From assembly GCF_001189245.1 (NCBI RefSeq), contig NZ_LFIQ01000105.1, positions 177,620 through 241,619 on the forward strand: DNA of 64,000 nucleotides, written 5' to 3'. The DNA is from Bradyrhizobium pachyrhizi. Lineage in GTDB: Bacteria; Pseudomonadota; Alphaproteobacteria; Rhizobiales; Xanthobacteraceae. Positions 44,887 through 53,840 of the stretch are shown here, in pieces (positions within the stretch are counted from its first letter, which is position 1; each line of letters opens with the position of its first letter). The position numbers were made by a program, and so were the translations under genes. Below the pieces are notes generated by a model. That model searched no databases, was not told where the DNA came from, and saw only the letters and a program-made list of their open reading frames with translations.

Positions 44887-45537
44887 TCACCAGACATAGG
44901 GAATCAATCTCCAGCGCGACGCCTCGTAGCTGGAATATTCAGGAAGCGTGCGCCGAAGCACGTCTTCCTCGTAATGAATTCGCCAGACCTGGATGCAGAT
45001 GTGCAGAATCAGCAGGCCCACGGTCATCCAGCTCAGATGCTGCAGCACGACACCAAGGAACACGATCTCTTCCGACAGATAGAGAGGATGCTTGATCCAC
45101 CGGTACGGTCCGGTTTGCACCACCGAACGCGCCTGCGGCACCAGGCTGAACGACCGTCCGAGATGACGAACGGTCACGAGGATCATGATCATGCCGGTCA
45201 GCACGCAAACCGCGGACAGCAAATTCGGCAATGCGCCCTCGGTCTTCTCGAAAAACGTGATCGTCCATGGCCAGTATGTGCCGACAAACGCCGCAACCCT
45301 CGGCAGCAGGCCTTCGGCCTGCGCCTTTGCGGGGCCGCGGATCAGGATCAGCAGCGCCAGCATCAGGTAAAACACCGCGACCAGAAAGTTCGAGACGAGC
45401 GACGGCCATGGCTGCCCCGTCTTCGCAAGATTGGTCGTCACGGCAAGTCCCAACAGCAGGAACCATGCGCTGCCCAGGAATCGGGTCGCCCGATCGTAGG
45501 CCAGGTTCGTCGAAAGACTCATTGCAGCTGCGCTCAT
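44887..45537 (-). CDS. Isoprenylcysteine carboxyl methyltransferase-like membrane protein in the tad locus
   Basis: 216 residues, about five membrane helices. The C-terminal part has the ICMT/PEMT hallmark: RHLGRSFSLVPQARSVVQTGPYRWIKHPLYLSEEIVFLG and VWRIHYEEDVLRRTLPEYSSY, i.e. GPYRxxxHPxY then EExxLRxxxPEY. Such enzymes use S-adenosylmethionine to methylate carboxyl, amino or sulfur groups of membrane-bound substrates. It stands inside the operon, 3 bases after tadC and 6 before tadE, so it is surely co-expressed. Its substrate is unknown; a pilus component or N-terminal residue is a guess. Confidence 0.82.
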   Translation of the reverse strand: MSAAAMSLSTNLAYDRATRFLGSAWFLLLGLAVTTNLAKTGQPWPSLVSNFLVAVFYLMLALLILIRGPAKAQAEGLLPRVAAFVGTYWPWTITFFEKTEGALPNLLSAVCVLTGMIMILVTVRHLGRSFSLVPQARSVVQTGPYRWIKHPLYLSEEIVFLGVVLQHLSWMTVGLLILHICIQVWRIHYEEDVLRRTLPEYSSYEASRWRLIPYVW

Positions 45538-45540
45538 GGC

Positions 45541-46446
45541 TCAATTGCCGAGGTTGGAGAATGTACGGATCAAATGAAGGAACGGGCTTCCGCCCAGGAT
45601 GACGAACATCGCCGGAAGCAGGAACAGCACCATCGGAACGGTGAGCTTGGCGCCCAGTTTGTGCGCCCGCTCCTCGAGCTTGGTGATGCGTTCCCGGCGC
45701 AGGTCGACCGCGATGCTGCGCAGCGCCTGACTGAGCGGCGTGCCATATTGCAGGCTCTGGCTGACCATGGTGCCGAAACGACGGAGGCCCTCCGACGTAG
45801 ACGCAAGCTTCTCGAAGGCGTCGGCACGGTTCGGCAGGATCCGGAGATCATCGAGAAGACCGCGCAGCACGTGGGTGATAGCGGGATTAGTCTCCCGCAT
45901 CTCTTCCGCCACGCGCTCAATCGCGCTCTCCAGGCCCATGCCGGCTTCGCTGCAAACCACCAGCAGATCGATGGTGTCTGGCGTGCCGAGCCGGATCGCA
46001 GCATCGAAGCGTCGCTTCACGACCAGCAAGATCAGGCGCGGAATCATGATTCCAAACGCCAAGCCAAGCAGCGTGAAGATCATCACGTCGGTGAACGGCC
46101 GTCCAAGAATCTGCGAAATGGAGAAAGCCGCGATCGGCAGCACAAATGTGCTGACCGTCTTGAAGCCGATCCAGATCGGCAGGGTTCGATAGTGATTGAA
46201 CCCTGCGGACTGAAGAACCATCCTCAGCTGGTCGAGATTTTCCTGGGCATAGTAGCGCCTGTAGCGCATGCCGACCGATGAAAGCCAGCCGATCAGATCC
46301 TTCGAATTCGTTCGATCGGAGATGCCCAGCACGGCATTCGAGACACGCGTGTCCAGGGTGCGCAGATGTATCTCGCGAATGACCAGCAGGAAGGTCGCGG
46401 CCGCGAGTGCGACGGCAAGCGTGGCAAAGCCGAGAACAGTCGTCAT
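45541..46446 (-). CDS. tadC: Type II secretion F family protein TadC
   Basis: 301 residues. Inner-membrane platform protein of the Flp pilus. GspF-like domain (about 140-270): LGTPDTIDLLVVCSEAGMGLESAIERVAEEMRETNPAI ... SEGLRRFGTMVSQSLQYGTPLSQALRSIA, followed by the last membrane helices (KLTVPMVLFLLPAMFVIL). Starts in an ATGA overlap with tadB. Confidence 0.93.
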   Translation of the reverse strand: MTTVLGFATLAVALAAATFLLVIREIHLRTLDTRVSNAVLGISDRTNSKDLIGWLSSVGMRYRRYYAQENLDQLRMVLQSAGFNHYRTLPIWIGFKTVSTFVLPIAAFSISQILGRPFTDVMIFTLLGLAFGIMIPRLILLVVKRRFDAAIRLGTPDTIDLLVVCSEAGMGLESAIERVAEEMRETNPAITHVLRGLLDDLRILPNRADAFEKLASTSEGLRRFGTMVSQSLQYGTPLSQALRSIAVDLRRERITKLEERAHKLGAKLTVPMVLFLLPAMFVILGGSPFLHLIRTFSNLGN

Positions 46447-47369
46447 AGGGTGGTTTCCCTTCGGACCATCCAACGGATCACGAAATGCCCGATCAGGACC
46501 GAGCACACCGCATAAGCGAGAAGCACGTTTCCTTGTCGGTCGAACAACAGCAGGTCGACCGACTGCGGATTGATCAGGTAAAGCAGCCCGCCGATAACGA
46601 CCGGCGCACAGGTGAGCGCACGCGAGGAGAAGATGACCTCTCCCGCCAGCGCCTTCGCACGGGCCGCCAGCGCGACCCGCTGACTCACGGTCTCGCCCAA
46701 CGTCTGCAGTGTTTCCGCCAGGCTGCCGCCGGTCTTCAATTGCACCGCGAGGGTTACCGCAAACATCGCATACTCCGACACCTGCGTTCGCTGATAGATC
46801 TCCTCGACGGCCTCCTCGGGCGACCTGCCCAGGTTCAATTCACTACAGACGATGGCGAATTGCCCGGATGTCGGTTGCGGCATCTCGCGGGCGATGGTGC
46901 GAAATGCTTCGTGGACGGGCAATCCGGACCGGACGGTGCTCGTCACCAGCTGGACCGCATCGGGAAGCTGCTGGAAGAGCTGATTTGCAAAGCGCCGCTG
47001 CTGCCATCCGAACAGACCGCGCACGACCATGATGGCGACACCGGCAGCCGCAATGGCCCCATAGGAGCCAGGGAACCTCAGGAATCCATTGACGTAGATG
47101 ATTCCCAGCCCTGCCATGGCCCCTGCAAGCAGCACATAGACCGGTCGCACGACGTGCACGATATCAGGGTGGTAATTGGCGAAGCGCTGGAGCGCACGCC
47201 AGCGCGACGTCTTGGCCGCGCGACGGATGGACACCAAGGCTGCCGCTTCAGCCGTCGGCAGCGCAATCTCGAGCTGGCGCTCCATTCGTCTCTGTCGCGC
47301 GTCGAGCCAAAGGGTGTTTGCCCCGGCACACAACAGAAGCAGCAGAACGATGATCAAGGGCGTCGACAT
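46443..47369 (-). CDS. tadB: Type II secretion F family protein TadB
   Basis: 308 residues. Partner platform protein of TadC. Signal-anchor helix at residues 4-20; GspF domain about 155-280 (QLFQQLPDAVQLVTSTVRSGLPVHEAFRTIAREMPQPTSGQF; TQVSEYAMFAVTLAVQLKTGGSLAETLQTLGETVSQRV). Shares one base with the cpaF stop (TGATG). Confidence 0.93.
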   Translation of the reverse strand: MSTPLIIVLLLLLCAGANTLWLDARQRRMERQLEIALPTAEAAALVSIRRAAKTSRWRALQRFANYHPDIVHVVRPVYVLLAGAMAGLGIIYVNGFLRFPGSYGAIAAAGVAIMVVRGLFGWQQRRFANQLFQQLPDAVQLVTSTVRSGLPVHEAFRTIAREMPQPTSGQFAIVCSELNLGRSPEEAVEEIYQRTQVSEYAMFAVTLAVQLKTGGSLAETLQTLGETVSQRVALAARAKALAGEVIFSSRALTCAPVVIGGLLYLINPQSVDLLLFDRQGNVLLAYAVCSVLIGHFVIRWMVRRETTL

Positions 47370-48814
47370 CAGATGTGCCTCATCGCTTCTGCCCAGGCCC
47401 GATCGAGCCCGTAATAGACGAGGCGACTCTTGAACTTCGGAACCGCATTGGTGGAGCGGTAGGTGCCGGATATCCGCCCCTGGACATCTTCGTCCTTGTA
47501 CTCGAACAACGCGATGTCGTTGGTGGTGATCACCTCGCCCTCGAGGCCGATCACCTCGCTGATCTGCACGATGCGGCGCTGACCGTCGCGCATGCGCTCG
47601 ACTTGCACAATCAGATCCAGGGCGGCGACGATCTGGGAGCGGATTGCGCGCGATGGCAGGTTGACCTGCCCCATCTGCACCATGTTCTCCACGCGCGTCA
47701 GCGCGTCGCGGGTGCTGTTGGCGTGCACGGTGGAGATCGATCCATCATGGCCGGTGTTCATCGCCTGCAGCATGTCGAACGCCTCGGCGCCGCGCACCTC
47801 ACCGACGACGATGCGGTCCGGACGCATACGAAGTGCGTTCCACAGCAGGTCGCGCTGCGTCACCTGGCCGGTGCCCTCGAGGCTGGCCGGACGGGTCTCC
47901 AGGCTGATCACATGCGGCTGCTGCAGCTGCAGCTCTGCCGCGTCCTCGATCGTGACGATGCGCTCGCTATGGTCGATGAACTGACTCAAGGCGTTCAGCA
48001 GCGTCGTCTTGCCGGAACCGGTGCCTCCGGAGACCAGGACGTTAAGCCGGCAGCGGGAGGCGATCTCCAGCAGCTGTCCAAGCGCGGCGGTCATCGAGCC
48101 GTTTTCGATCATCCCGGCGATGTTCAGACGCCGGTTCGGAAATTTTCGGATCGAGATGCAGGGGCTATGAATAGCCAGCGGCGGCAGGATGATGTTGACA
48201 CGGCTGCCGTCCGGCAGACGGCAGTCAACCATCGGGCTGGATTCATCCACCCGCCGGCCGACCTGCGAGGCGATCTTCTGTGCGACCGAGGCGATATGGT
48301 CGTTGTCGCGAAACCGGACCGCGACCCGCTCCAGCTTGCCGGCCCGCTCGACATAGACGTTGCTCGGCCCGTTGATCATGATGTCGTTGATCGTCTCGTC
48401 GAGCAGAAGCGGACGCAGCGGCCCGTAGCCGGTCATATCGTCGGCGATCTCCTCGGCCAGGAAGAGCTGCTCGCGGCCCGACAGCTCCAGCCGCTCCTGG
48501 TTGGCGATGCCGTGGATGATTTCCTCGATCTGCCGCCGCAGGACGTCGCGGGGAACGGTCGCGGCCACCGACGGCTCGATCTGCTCAATGACGCGTTCGC
48601 GCAGGGATGCCGACATCACCGGATGGTGCGTCGCAGGTTCTTCATGCTTCGGCGCCGATGCAAACAGGCTGGACGCCGGTGACGCCACCGCCGGTTCCGC
48701 CGGCGGCAAGGGTGGCGGCACCGGCCGCGCGCTTGGTGCCGCTGCCGGGGCGTCCGGCACCGCTGCGGGCATCCGCACTGGAATTTCGTCTGCGCGCCTG
48801 CCGAACTTTTTCAT
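47369..48814 (-). CDS. cpaF: Flp pilus ATPase TadA/CpaF
   Basis: 481 residues from ATG 48814, overlapping the cpaE stop (ATGA). Drives pilus extension and retraction. A proline-rich lead (about 10-50) is followed by the N-terminal domain ([37 protein letters not shown]) and the ATPase: Walker [10 protein letters not shown] (263-271), Asp-box and Walker [10 protein letters not shown] and [34 protein letters not shown]. GspE/PulE family. Confidence 0.95.
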   Translation of the reverse strand: MKKFGRRADEIPVRMPAAVPDAPAAAPSARPVPPPLPPAEPAVASPASSLFASAPKHEEPATHHPVMSASLRERVIEQIEPSVAATVPRDVLRRQIEEIIHGIANQERLELSGREQLFLAEEIADDMTGYGPLRPLLLDETINDIMINGPSNVYVERAGKLERVAVRFRDNDHIASVAQKIASQVGRRVDESSPMVDCRLPDGSRVNIILPPLAIHSPCISIRKFPNRRLNIAGMIENGSMTAALGQLLEIASRCRLNVLVSGGTGSGKTTLLNALSQFIDHSERIVTIEDAAELQLQQPHVISLETRPASLEGTGQVTQRDLLWNALRMRPDRIVVGEVRGAEAFDMLQAMNTGHDGSISTVHANSTRDALTRVENMVQMGQVNLPSRAIRSQIVAALDLIVQVERMRDGQRRIVQISEVIGLEGEVITTNDIALFEYKDEDVQGRISGTYRSTNAVPKFKSRLVYYGLDRAWAEAMRHI

Positions 48815-50013
48815 AGCCCGAGCCACCTCTTCCACCCGGCCCTTTTCTTGGCACCGACGCCGGTGATTTCCCGTACGATCGGGGCAAGGTGGCGCCGTAG
48901 ACCGGATACGTGCTTCAGAGCCGGAACGCCGAGGTTGACCGCCTGGGTCATTCCCTTGCCGAGATCCGGGATCACCATGTCCGGCTCAGCGCCCAGCGCC
49001 TTGACGATCGTTCCTCTCGGCAGACCGCCGGCGCGGTCGGCACGATTGAGCAGGGTAAACACCCGATCCTTGCCCGCGATGTTGGTGACGGCGTTGCGCA
49101 GCGCGTGGGCATTGCGCAGGCCGGTTACTTCCGCCTCCAACAGCACCAGCACATGACGGGACATCTGAATGACCGGATAGATCGATGCCGGGAACGGCAC
49201 CGGCACATCGACAACGACGTAGTTGAACCGCTGACGGAGCAGTCCCAGCACGTGCCGCACGCCGGCTTCGGTGATGTCGAGCTTCGCATCGAGCTCCTCG
49301 TCGCCGGAAATCAGGCAGACCCGATCGTTCACCTCGATCGCGGCCCGTTCGAGAAACAGCGTGTCGGCCCGCATCGGGTTTTCAAGGGCGATGCGGAGGC
49401 CGGGCCCAGGACGAACGCCCAGCATCACCGCGGTCTCGCCGCCCTGCAGATGCAGGTCGAGCAGCGCCACCTTCGCCTTGGTGGTTTCGGCCAGTTGCAG
49501 CGCGAGGTTGATCGCGACGCTGGTCGCTCCGGCGCCACCCTGCGCGCCACAGATCGACACCACGTGCCCGCCGCGGTCATTCTGGGCCGGCGCGACGTCC
49601 CCGATCAGCTTGGGACGCAGCTGGTCGAGCACCATATCCCTGGTGATCGGCGTCGGCAGGTATTCAGTAAGGCCGATCTCCATCAGCTCGCGGTAGAAGA
49701 TGATCTCCCTGTTGTCGCCGATCAGGGCCACCTTCACATCGGGCGGACAGACACTGGCGAGGCGTTCCAGTTCAGTGAAGGGATCATCGATGCCGCTGAT
49801 GTCGGTCACCAGCGCGTACAGATCGGTGTCGGTCTCAAGCATGCGCGTCGCATGACGGATAGTGCCGCGCCGGATCACCAGATTGCTGCCGTCGAGACCC
49901 TTGCGGAGGGCCGCTGCGCTCAGCTCGTCATTGACGAAGCAGACGATGCGGTTGCGCGCGACAAGAGACGTCGTCTCTTCGGGTTGTTCCACCACTGCCA
50001 TGTTCGCACTCAT
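48811..50013 (-). CDS. cpaE: Flp pilus localisation protein CpaE (TadZ-like)
   Basis: 400 residues. N-terminal receiver-like domain (about 22-135), then a MinD/ParA-like ATPase domain. The P-loop at 156-165 reads GAQGGAGATS: the signature lysines of the deviant Walker A are missing, as in TadZ/CpaE proteins, so ATP turnover may be weak or absent. Later motifs (ALLDLHLQGGETAVMLGV; YVVVDVPVPFPA) fit. Positions the pilus machine at the pole. Its start shares one base with the cpaB stop. Confidence 0.9.
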   Translation of the reverse strand: MSANMAVVEQPEETTSLVARNRIVCFVNDELSAAALRKGLDGSNLVIRRGTIRHATRMLETDTDLYALVTDISGIDDPFTELERLASVCPPDVKVALIGDNREIIFYRELMEIGLTEYLPTPITRDMVLDQLRPKLIGDVAPAQNDRGGHVVSICGAQGGAGATSVAINLALQLAETTKAKVALLDLHLQGGETAVMLGVRPGPGLRIALENPMRADTLFLERAAIEVNDRVCLISGDEELDAKLDITEAGVRHVLGLLRQRFNYVVVDVPVPFPASIYPVIQMSRHVLVLLEAEVTGLRNAHALRNAVTNIAGKDRVFTLLNRADRAGGLPRGTIVKALGAEPDMVIPDLGKGMTQAVNLGVPALKHVSGLRRHLAPIVREITGVGAKKRAGWKRWLGL

Positions 50014-50984
50014 CAACGTTTCTCCGGTCCCTTGCCGACGTCACTCGCTGCCGCTGTGGTCTGACGATCGAGTTCGGACGGCACGTCGCAGCCAGCGCGG
50101 GCGTCGTCGTCAAAATCCTGTCTCCTGACCGAGTATTGCTTGACCTCGCTACCGGTATAGATCGCGACTGTCGTGCTCTGGCCGGCGACTGCACTCTGGC
50201 GCGCCAGCTCCGGCGATACGTCGCAGCTGGACGTTACGCTTGTGTCGGCCTTGTCCCACTGCTCGGCCGCAGCGCGGATGACGAGCGACAGCGTGCCGAG
50301 TTGCTTTGCGACGGCCACCTTCTTGACCTGATCCGGCTTGAGCTCCAATGACACGGTCTGCGCCGTCTTGCCTGGGACGGCATTGGTGATCGGACGCCCG
50401 CCTTGCGCAATCTCCTGGTCGATCGCGATCACGCGCACATTGGACAGAACGGTTTCGCTCACGGCTCGCTTCACCGGCGCGGCCTTCTCGAACACCTGGG
50501 TCAGCACCACGTCGACATTGTCGCCCGGCCTGATCAGACCGGACACACCGGTCTCCTCGTCGACCTTGATGCTGATGGCGCGGCTGTCCGGCGCCAGGAC
50601 GCTGGCAAGGAAGCCGCGATCCTTCGGACGCAGGATGTCGTCCAGTGTAATCGCGCTGCCGGCGTCGACGAACTTGCGAACCAGCGAACCGGGCAGCCCG
50701 GCCTTGGAGTCAGGCGTTTCGAGGATCGCCCCCGCGGGGACACGGTTCGGTGCCGTCTGGCGCACCGCGAAATCTTCGTCCCGCGCCAGCGTTCCCTTCG
50801 AAAGCGGGCGTGTCGCGACAAAGTAGCCGACCGTTGCGGCCGCAGGCACAGGCGCAGGCTTCTCTTCGACTGCCTGCGCAACGACCGGGTCATTGGGTCG
50901 GTTCATGCTGTAGGCGATCATTCCAAGCGCCGTAGCCGCAAGCAGCAGCACCATGATGATCGAGACACGGAGAGCGGACGACAT
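50013..50984 (-). CDS. cpaB: Flp pilus assembly protein CpaB/RcpC
   Basis: 323 residues. Signal anchor (LRVSIIMVLLLAATALGMIAY), SAF domain (about 50-115: YFVATRPLSKGTLARDEDFAVRQ ... GSLVRKFVDAGSAITLDDI) and RcpC/CpaB domain (VDEETGVSGLIRPGDNVDVVLTQ; VSLELKPDQVKKVAVAKQLGTLSLVIR). Periplasmic partner of the secretin. 1 base between its ATG and the cpaA stop. Confidence 0.92.
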   Translation of the reverse strand: MSSALRVSIIMVLLLAATALGMIAYSMNRPNDPVVAQAVEEKPAPVPAAATVGYFVATRPLSKGTLARDEDFAVRQTAPNRVPAGAILETPDSKAGLPGSLVRKFVDAGSAITLDDILRPKDRGFLASVLAPDSRAISIKVDEETGVSGLIRPGDNVDVVLTQVFEKAAPVKRAVSETVLSNVRVIAIDQEIAQGGRPITNAVPGKTAQTVSLELKPDQVKKVAVAKQLGTLSLVIRAAAEQWDKADTSVTSSCDVSPELARQSAVAGQSTTVAIYTGSEVKQYSVRRQDFDDDARAGCDVPSELDRQTTAAASDVGKGPEKR

Positions 50985-50985
50985 G

Positions 50986-51492
50986 TCAAATTCCTTTGCT
51001 CAAAATGGCCCAGATACCGCCGCATGCGATGGCGACCCCGTAGGGCAGCGGTGCATGTCGCAAATGACGCCAGCGCTCGACCGCGTAGACCCGGCGCATC
51101 AGCGATGATCCGGCGGGCGCCAGCCTCGGTTGGGGCAAACGGCGCATCATCAGATGCACCGCGGCCAGAACGCCGCCGGCCAGCGCAGTTGCCGTCAACA
51201 GTTCAATCACGCCGGTCAGCGGCAGACCGATCGCCAAGGCAACCAGCAACTTGACGTCGCCACCGCCGATCGCTCCCCGCAGGTAAATCACGAAGAGCGC
51301 CAGGAACAGGATTGCGGCAACGATCAGCGACTGGCCGATCTGCATCGGACTGGCCAATTGGCCGACGATCCCAAGGAACGCCAGCGCCAGACAAATTTCG
51401 TTTCGGATCAACCGTGTCGCGATATCGATCGTTGCGACATATAACAACAATGCGATTTCCAGACACAGGGTCGTGGACGCAATCCAATTCAT
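50986..51492 (-). CDS. cpaA: Prepilin peptidase CpaA/TadV
   Basis: 168 residues, about six membrane helices. Type IV prepilin peptidase family; the two catalytic aspartates are in TIDIATRLIRNEIC (first) and GAIGGGDVKLLVAL (second, GxGD-type). Cleaves the Flp pilins after the glycine of DKDG. Separated from the pilin gene by a terminator-like hairpin. Confidence 0.9.
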   Translation of the reverse strand: MNWIASTTLCLEIALLLYVATIDIATRLIRNEICLALAFLGIVGQLASPMQIGQSLIVAAILFLALFVIYLRGAIGGGDVKLLVALAIGLPLTGVIELLTATALAGGVLAAVHLMMRRLPQPRLAPAGSSLMRRVYAVERWRHLRHAPLPYGVAIACGGIWAILSKGI

Positions 51493-51517
51493 GAAATAAT
51501 CGCCTTAGAAAAATGGC

Positions 51518-51541
51518 GGGGGGCACAAAATAATGCCCCCC
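51518..51541 (-). terminator. Rho-independent terminator between flp pilin and cpaA
   Basis: In the leftward sense GGGGGGCA, loop TTATTTTG, TGCCCCCC, then GCCATTTTTCTAAGG: 8 G/C-rich pairs followed by a run of five T. Lies 24 bases after the pilin stop and 26 bases before cpaA. It should end most transcripts after the pilins, with partial readthrough into the assembly genes. Confidence 0.8.
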
Positions 51542-51564
51542 TCCGGAGCGCCGTCCCTCTGGAC

Positions 51565-51780
51565 TTAGGCGCTAACCGCGTTGGCAACCGCGGTGCCGAT
51601 CGAAGTGAGCGAGGTGGTCAGAACACTGCCAATGCCACTCGCGGTACCCGTACCGAACGCTGCGGAAACCGCGGCGACGATACAGGCGGCGACGATCACG
51701 TACTCGAACGACACAACGCCGTCCTTGTCCGTGCGCAGACGCCTCAATACTTCTGTGACCTTGATGTATGACTGCAACAT
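51565..51780 (-). CDS. flp: Flp-family type IVb pilin (copy 1)
   Basis: 71 residues from ATG 51780. Prepilin leader MLQSYIKVTEVLRRLRTDKDG, cleavage after G21, mature start VVSFEYVIVAA with the conserved E-Y, then a glycine/serine-rich end. Residues 18-54 are identical to the second pilin. Major or alternate subunit of the pilus. Confidence 0.93.
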   Translation of the reverse strand: MLQSYIKVTEVLRRLRTDKDGVVSFEYVIVAACIVAAVSAAFGTGTASGIGSVLTTSLTSIGTAVANAVSA

Positions 51781-51827
51781 AGGAGAAAGCCTCCTTAAGG
51801 CTCGCGCACATCGCAATCCGGTTGACC

Positions 51828-51856
51828 GCTGTTGACAGAAGGAATCTGCCAACAGC
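51828..51856. repeat. Hairpin between the two pilin genes
   Basis: GCTGTTG (51828-51834) and CAACAGC (51850-51856) enclose CAGA/TCTG around an AGGAA loop, with one A/C mismatch: 11 pairs. No T-tract, so more likely an RNA-processing or stability stem in the pilin message than a terminator. Confidence 0.5.
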
Positions 51857-51871
51857 ATTCAACATCCGGAG

Positions 51872-52087
51872 TTAAGCGGAGACTGCGGTGGCGACCTTGC
51901 TGGCGATCGTGGTGATCGAGGCGTTCAGAACCGAGCCGATGCCGCTGGCGGTACCCGTACCGAACGCAGCAGAGACGGCGGCCACGATGCAAGCGGCGAC
52001 GATCACGTACTCGAACGACACAACGCCGTCCTTGTCCGAGCGGAGACGCTTGAAGGCTTCGGTGGTCTGGATGTACAGCTTCAACAT
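51872..52087 (-). CDS. flp: Flp-family type IVb pilin (copy 2)
   Basis: 71 residues from ATG 52087. Leader MLKLYIQTTEAFKRLRSDKDG, cleavage after G21, mature VVSFEYVIVAACIVAAVSAA. Differs from copy 1 mainly in the leader and the last 17 residues. A promoter-like sequence precedes it. First gene of the tad unit. Confidence 0.93.
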   Translation of the reverse strand: MLKLYIQTTEAFKRLRSDKDGVVSFEYVIVAACIVAAVSAAFGTGTASGIGSVLNASITTIASKVATAVSA

Positions 52088-52164
52088 AGGAAAATATCCC
52101 TTTTACGATGAAATTTACGCGATACGTTGGCGGGGGGCAAAATCCGGGTGCCAACTAGGATTTT

Positions 52165-52193
52165 CTTATAATGCGTCGCGAGAAAGCTGTCGA
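52165..52193 (-). promoter_or_regulatory. Candidate sigma-70 type promoter of the pilin genes
   Basis: Leftward -35 TCGACA (52188-52193), 17-base spacer, -10 TATAAG (52165-52170). Predicted start near 52158, giving a leader of about 70 bases to the pilin ATG. In that leader GTTGGC and GCCAAC (52150-52155 and 52126-52131) form a 6-pair stem with an 18-base loop. Confidence 0.55.
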
Positions 52194-52442
52194 TTGGTAA
52201 TCGTTTATTAACCCTACTGGCGTAGCCGCGCACACCTTCTCCTCGGCAAGGCGCCCCGACGATGACGCACGAAACCCCTTAAATTGTAGGACTTTCGACA
52301 TTTCACACCATTTCAACTTCGCTGCTCCGTGCGAATACGGTGACGGCGTCGGACGTGACGCTGTCGCGACAACGACCTCGGAGGTGACGGTGTCACAATC
52401 CGGTTCCATTCCCCCCGATAGCCGTTTGCAGGATTGCTCGTT

Positions 52443-53087
52443 TCAGTAGCAGGTCCCGGAATCCCCTCCGAGCCGGCCGCAACTCTCCCCGTTGGATTGT
52501 CGCCACTGCGTGACCGCCAGCGGCGGCGGCTTGCTTCCGTCCGCCGGCGCGGCCGATAGCCTGCTGCGCTCCTCTTCGAGCAGCTGCGAATGAAGTTTCT
52601 GGATCTGGATGTTGCGCTCGAGCAGGGACATCGTTCTTGTCTGAACCTGCTCGGCCAGCGCCTTGCGCAGGGCGTTCTCCCGGTCGAGCAGTTCGGGAAA
52701 CGGCAGCAGCGGACGTACGAGGTCGGTCGCCTTGATCACGCAGGACGCCCGTGCCACGGCTTGCGCGATCTGATCCGGAAACGCACTCCGGCATTCCGCG
52801 AGCGCGCCGCTCAGGTTGACCGTTGCCGCCGTCGGTGTCGGTACCGGTGTAGCCTCCGGTATCGTTGTCGCCGCTGGTGCCGGCTCTGTGGGCGCTGTTG
52901 CCGTCTCCGTTGTTGGCTCCGCTACCGGTCCCGCCTCCTTCTCGACGGCCTGGCGAGCGGCCCCGCAACAGGACAGCAGGATGCAGAACGAGAGAACGAC
53001 CAGGCATCTCGCGCGCCTTGGCCAATACTCCCTGGCGCCCGCCTCGACCGGGCGCCCGATTGCGATAGCGATCACGGCAGGCCCCAT
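52443..53087 (-). CDS. Predicted lipoprotein with coiled coil, unknown
   Basis: 214 residues from ATG 53087. Long basic lead then hydrophobic helix ending in a lipobox-like LLSCC (LVVLSFCILLSCCGAA, about 30-45), a threonine/proline/alanine-rich linker, and a helical domain (LAECRSAFPDQIAQAVARASCVIKATDLVRPLLPFPELLDRENALRKALAEQVQ; coiled coil to about 180). The long N-terminal lead before the lipobox is atypical; a start closer to the helix is possible. 355 bases upstream of the pilins and read the same way, but no link is shown. Confidence 0.6.
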   Translation of the reverse strand: MGPAVIAIAIGRPVEAGAREYWPRRARCLVVLSFCILLSCCGAARQAVEKEAGPVAEPTTETATAPTEPAPAATTIPEATPVPTPTAATVNLSGALAECRSAFPDQIAQAVARASCVIKATDLVRPLLPFPELLDRENALRKALAEQVQTRTMSLLERNIQIQKLHSQLLEEERSRLSAAPADGSKPPPLAVTQWRQSNGESCGRLGGDSGTCY

Positions 53088-53840
53088 CGTGAGGTCCCCA
53101 CCCTGCCTCCTGCTGATCCGAACATCACATCGAGCAATGGGTCGATCGCGATGGTTCGTTAGCGATGCGTACGAGAGACTGGTTGAGTCGGCGCGACAGA
53201 CGCGCCGCCGCGCGTCCACACCGGTCCGCTAGAATAAACCATCTGCGTAATGTGAAGACGCAAGGCTGTCCTTCCTCCGGCGAAATTGGTATCGACCAAA
53301 ACTTGCATCTGCAAAAAAGTGGTATCTCGAAATATCGCGCCGACACGAAATGATGCCGCTACACTAGATTGATTTTAGATGTAGTTTTGTCGGTGATGCA
53401 ACAGTCGGCTTGAGAGTAGCGGCGCGGCGCACCATTGCTTGGCGCCTACCGCGGCATTCGTCCGACGCCATCTATTCTGATACTGTGGAGATCAGGATCG
53501 GCGTCGCGCGCACGCGCTCGGACCGCCTATGCCACCGAATCGCCATGGCAGCCAGTTTTTCTGCGCTGGCGAATGCGCCGCCGGCGCGAAGGGCCGCATC
53601 CTTGTTCAACGACAACCGTGTTGTTTGCGTGGCCGGCCAGCCGCGCTGCTTTCGACCGTTATGTTATCAACAGGCGCACGATTCGCATGGGACCCGCGTT
53701 GGCGAAAATTTCCGCTTTTTCGCGGCCTAGCCCTTGCTCTAGGATCAGTCATTTCAATTCGGGCGCTTACCCACGATGCGCCCGTGGAATTTCAGAACCA
53801 CAGCATACAGTGACTGATCCGGGCGTCATGGGGATTTGAG
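53088..53840. other. Gene-free stretch of about 750 bases
   Basis: No coding frame here has a convincing start, codon usage or protein. The part 53270-53410 is AT-richer than the surroundings and has an imperfect inverted repeat (CTACA ... TGTAG, 53350-53375), so it may hold promoters for the flanking genes. The GC-rich half 53410-53840 shows frames in several registers that read as noise. Confidence 0.4.

Noticed and set aside
51565..52087. Direct repeat of the pilin region as a mobile-element or CRISPR-like repeat
   Set aside because: The repetition is explained by two paralogous pilin genes; there are no spacers or element ends.
52124..52156. Sigma-54 promoter-like GGCAC ... TTTTGC upstream of the pilins
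   Set aside because: GG and GC elements are 12 bases apart, 2 more than the fixed -24/-12 spacing allows.
53410..53839. Several overlapping rightward frames before the NYN gene
   Set aside because: Frames overlap one another in different registers, no signal or domain, and none has a good start.
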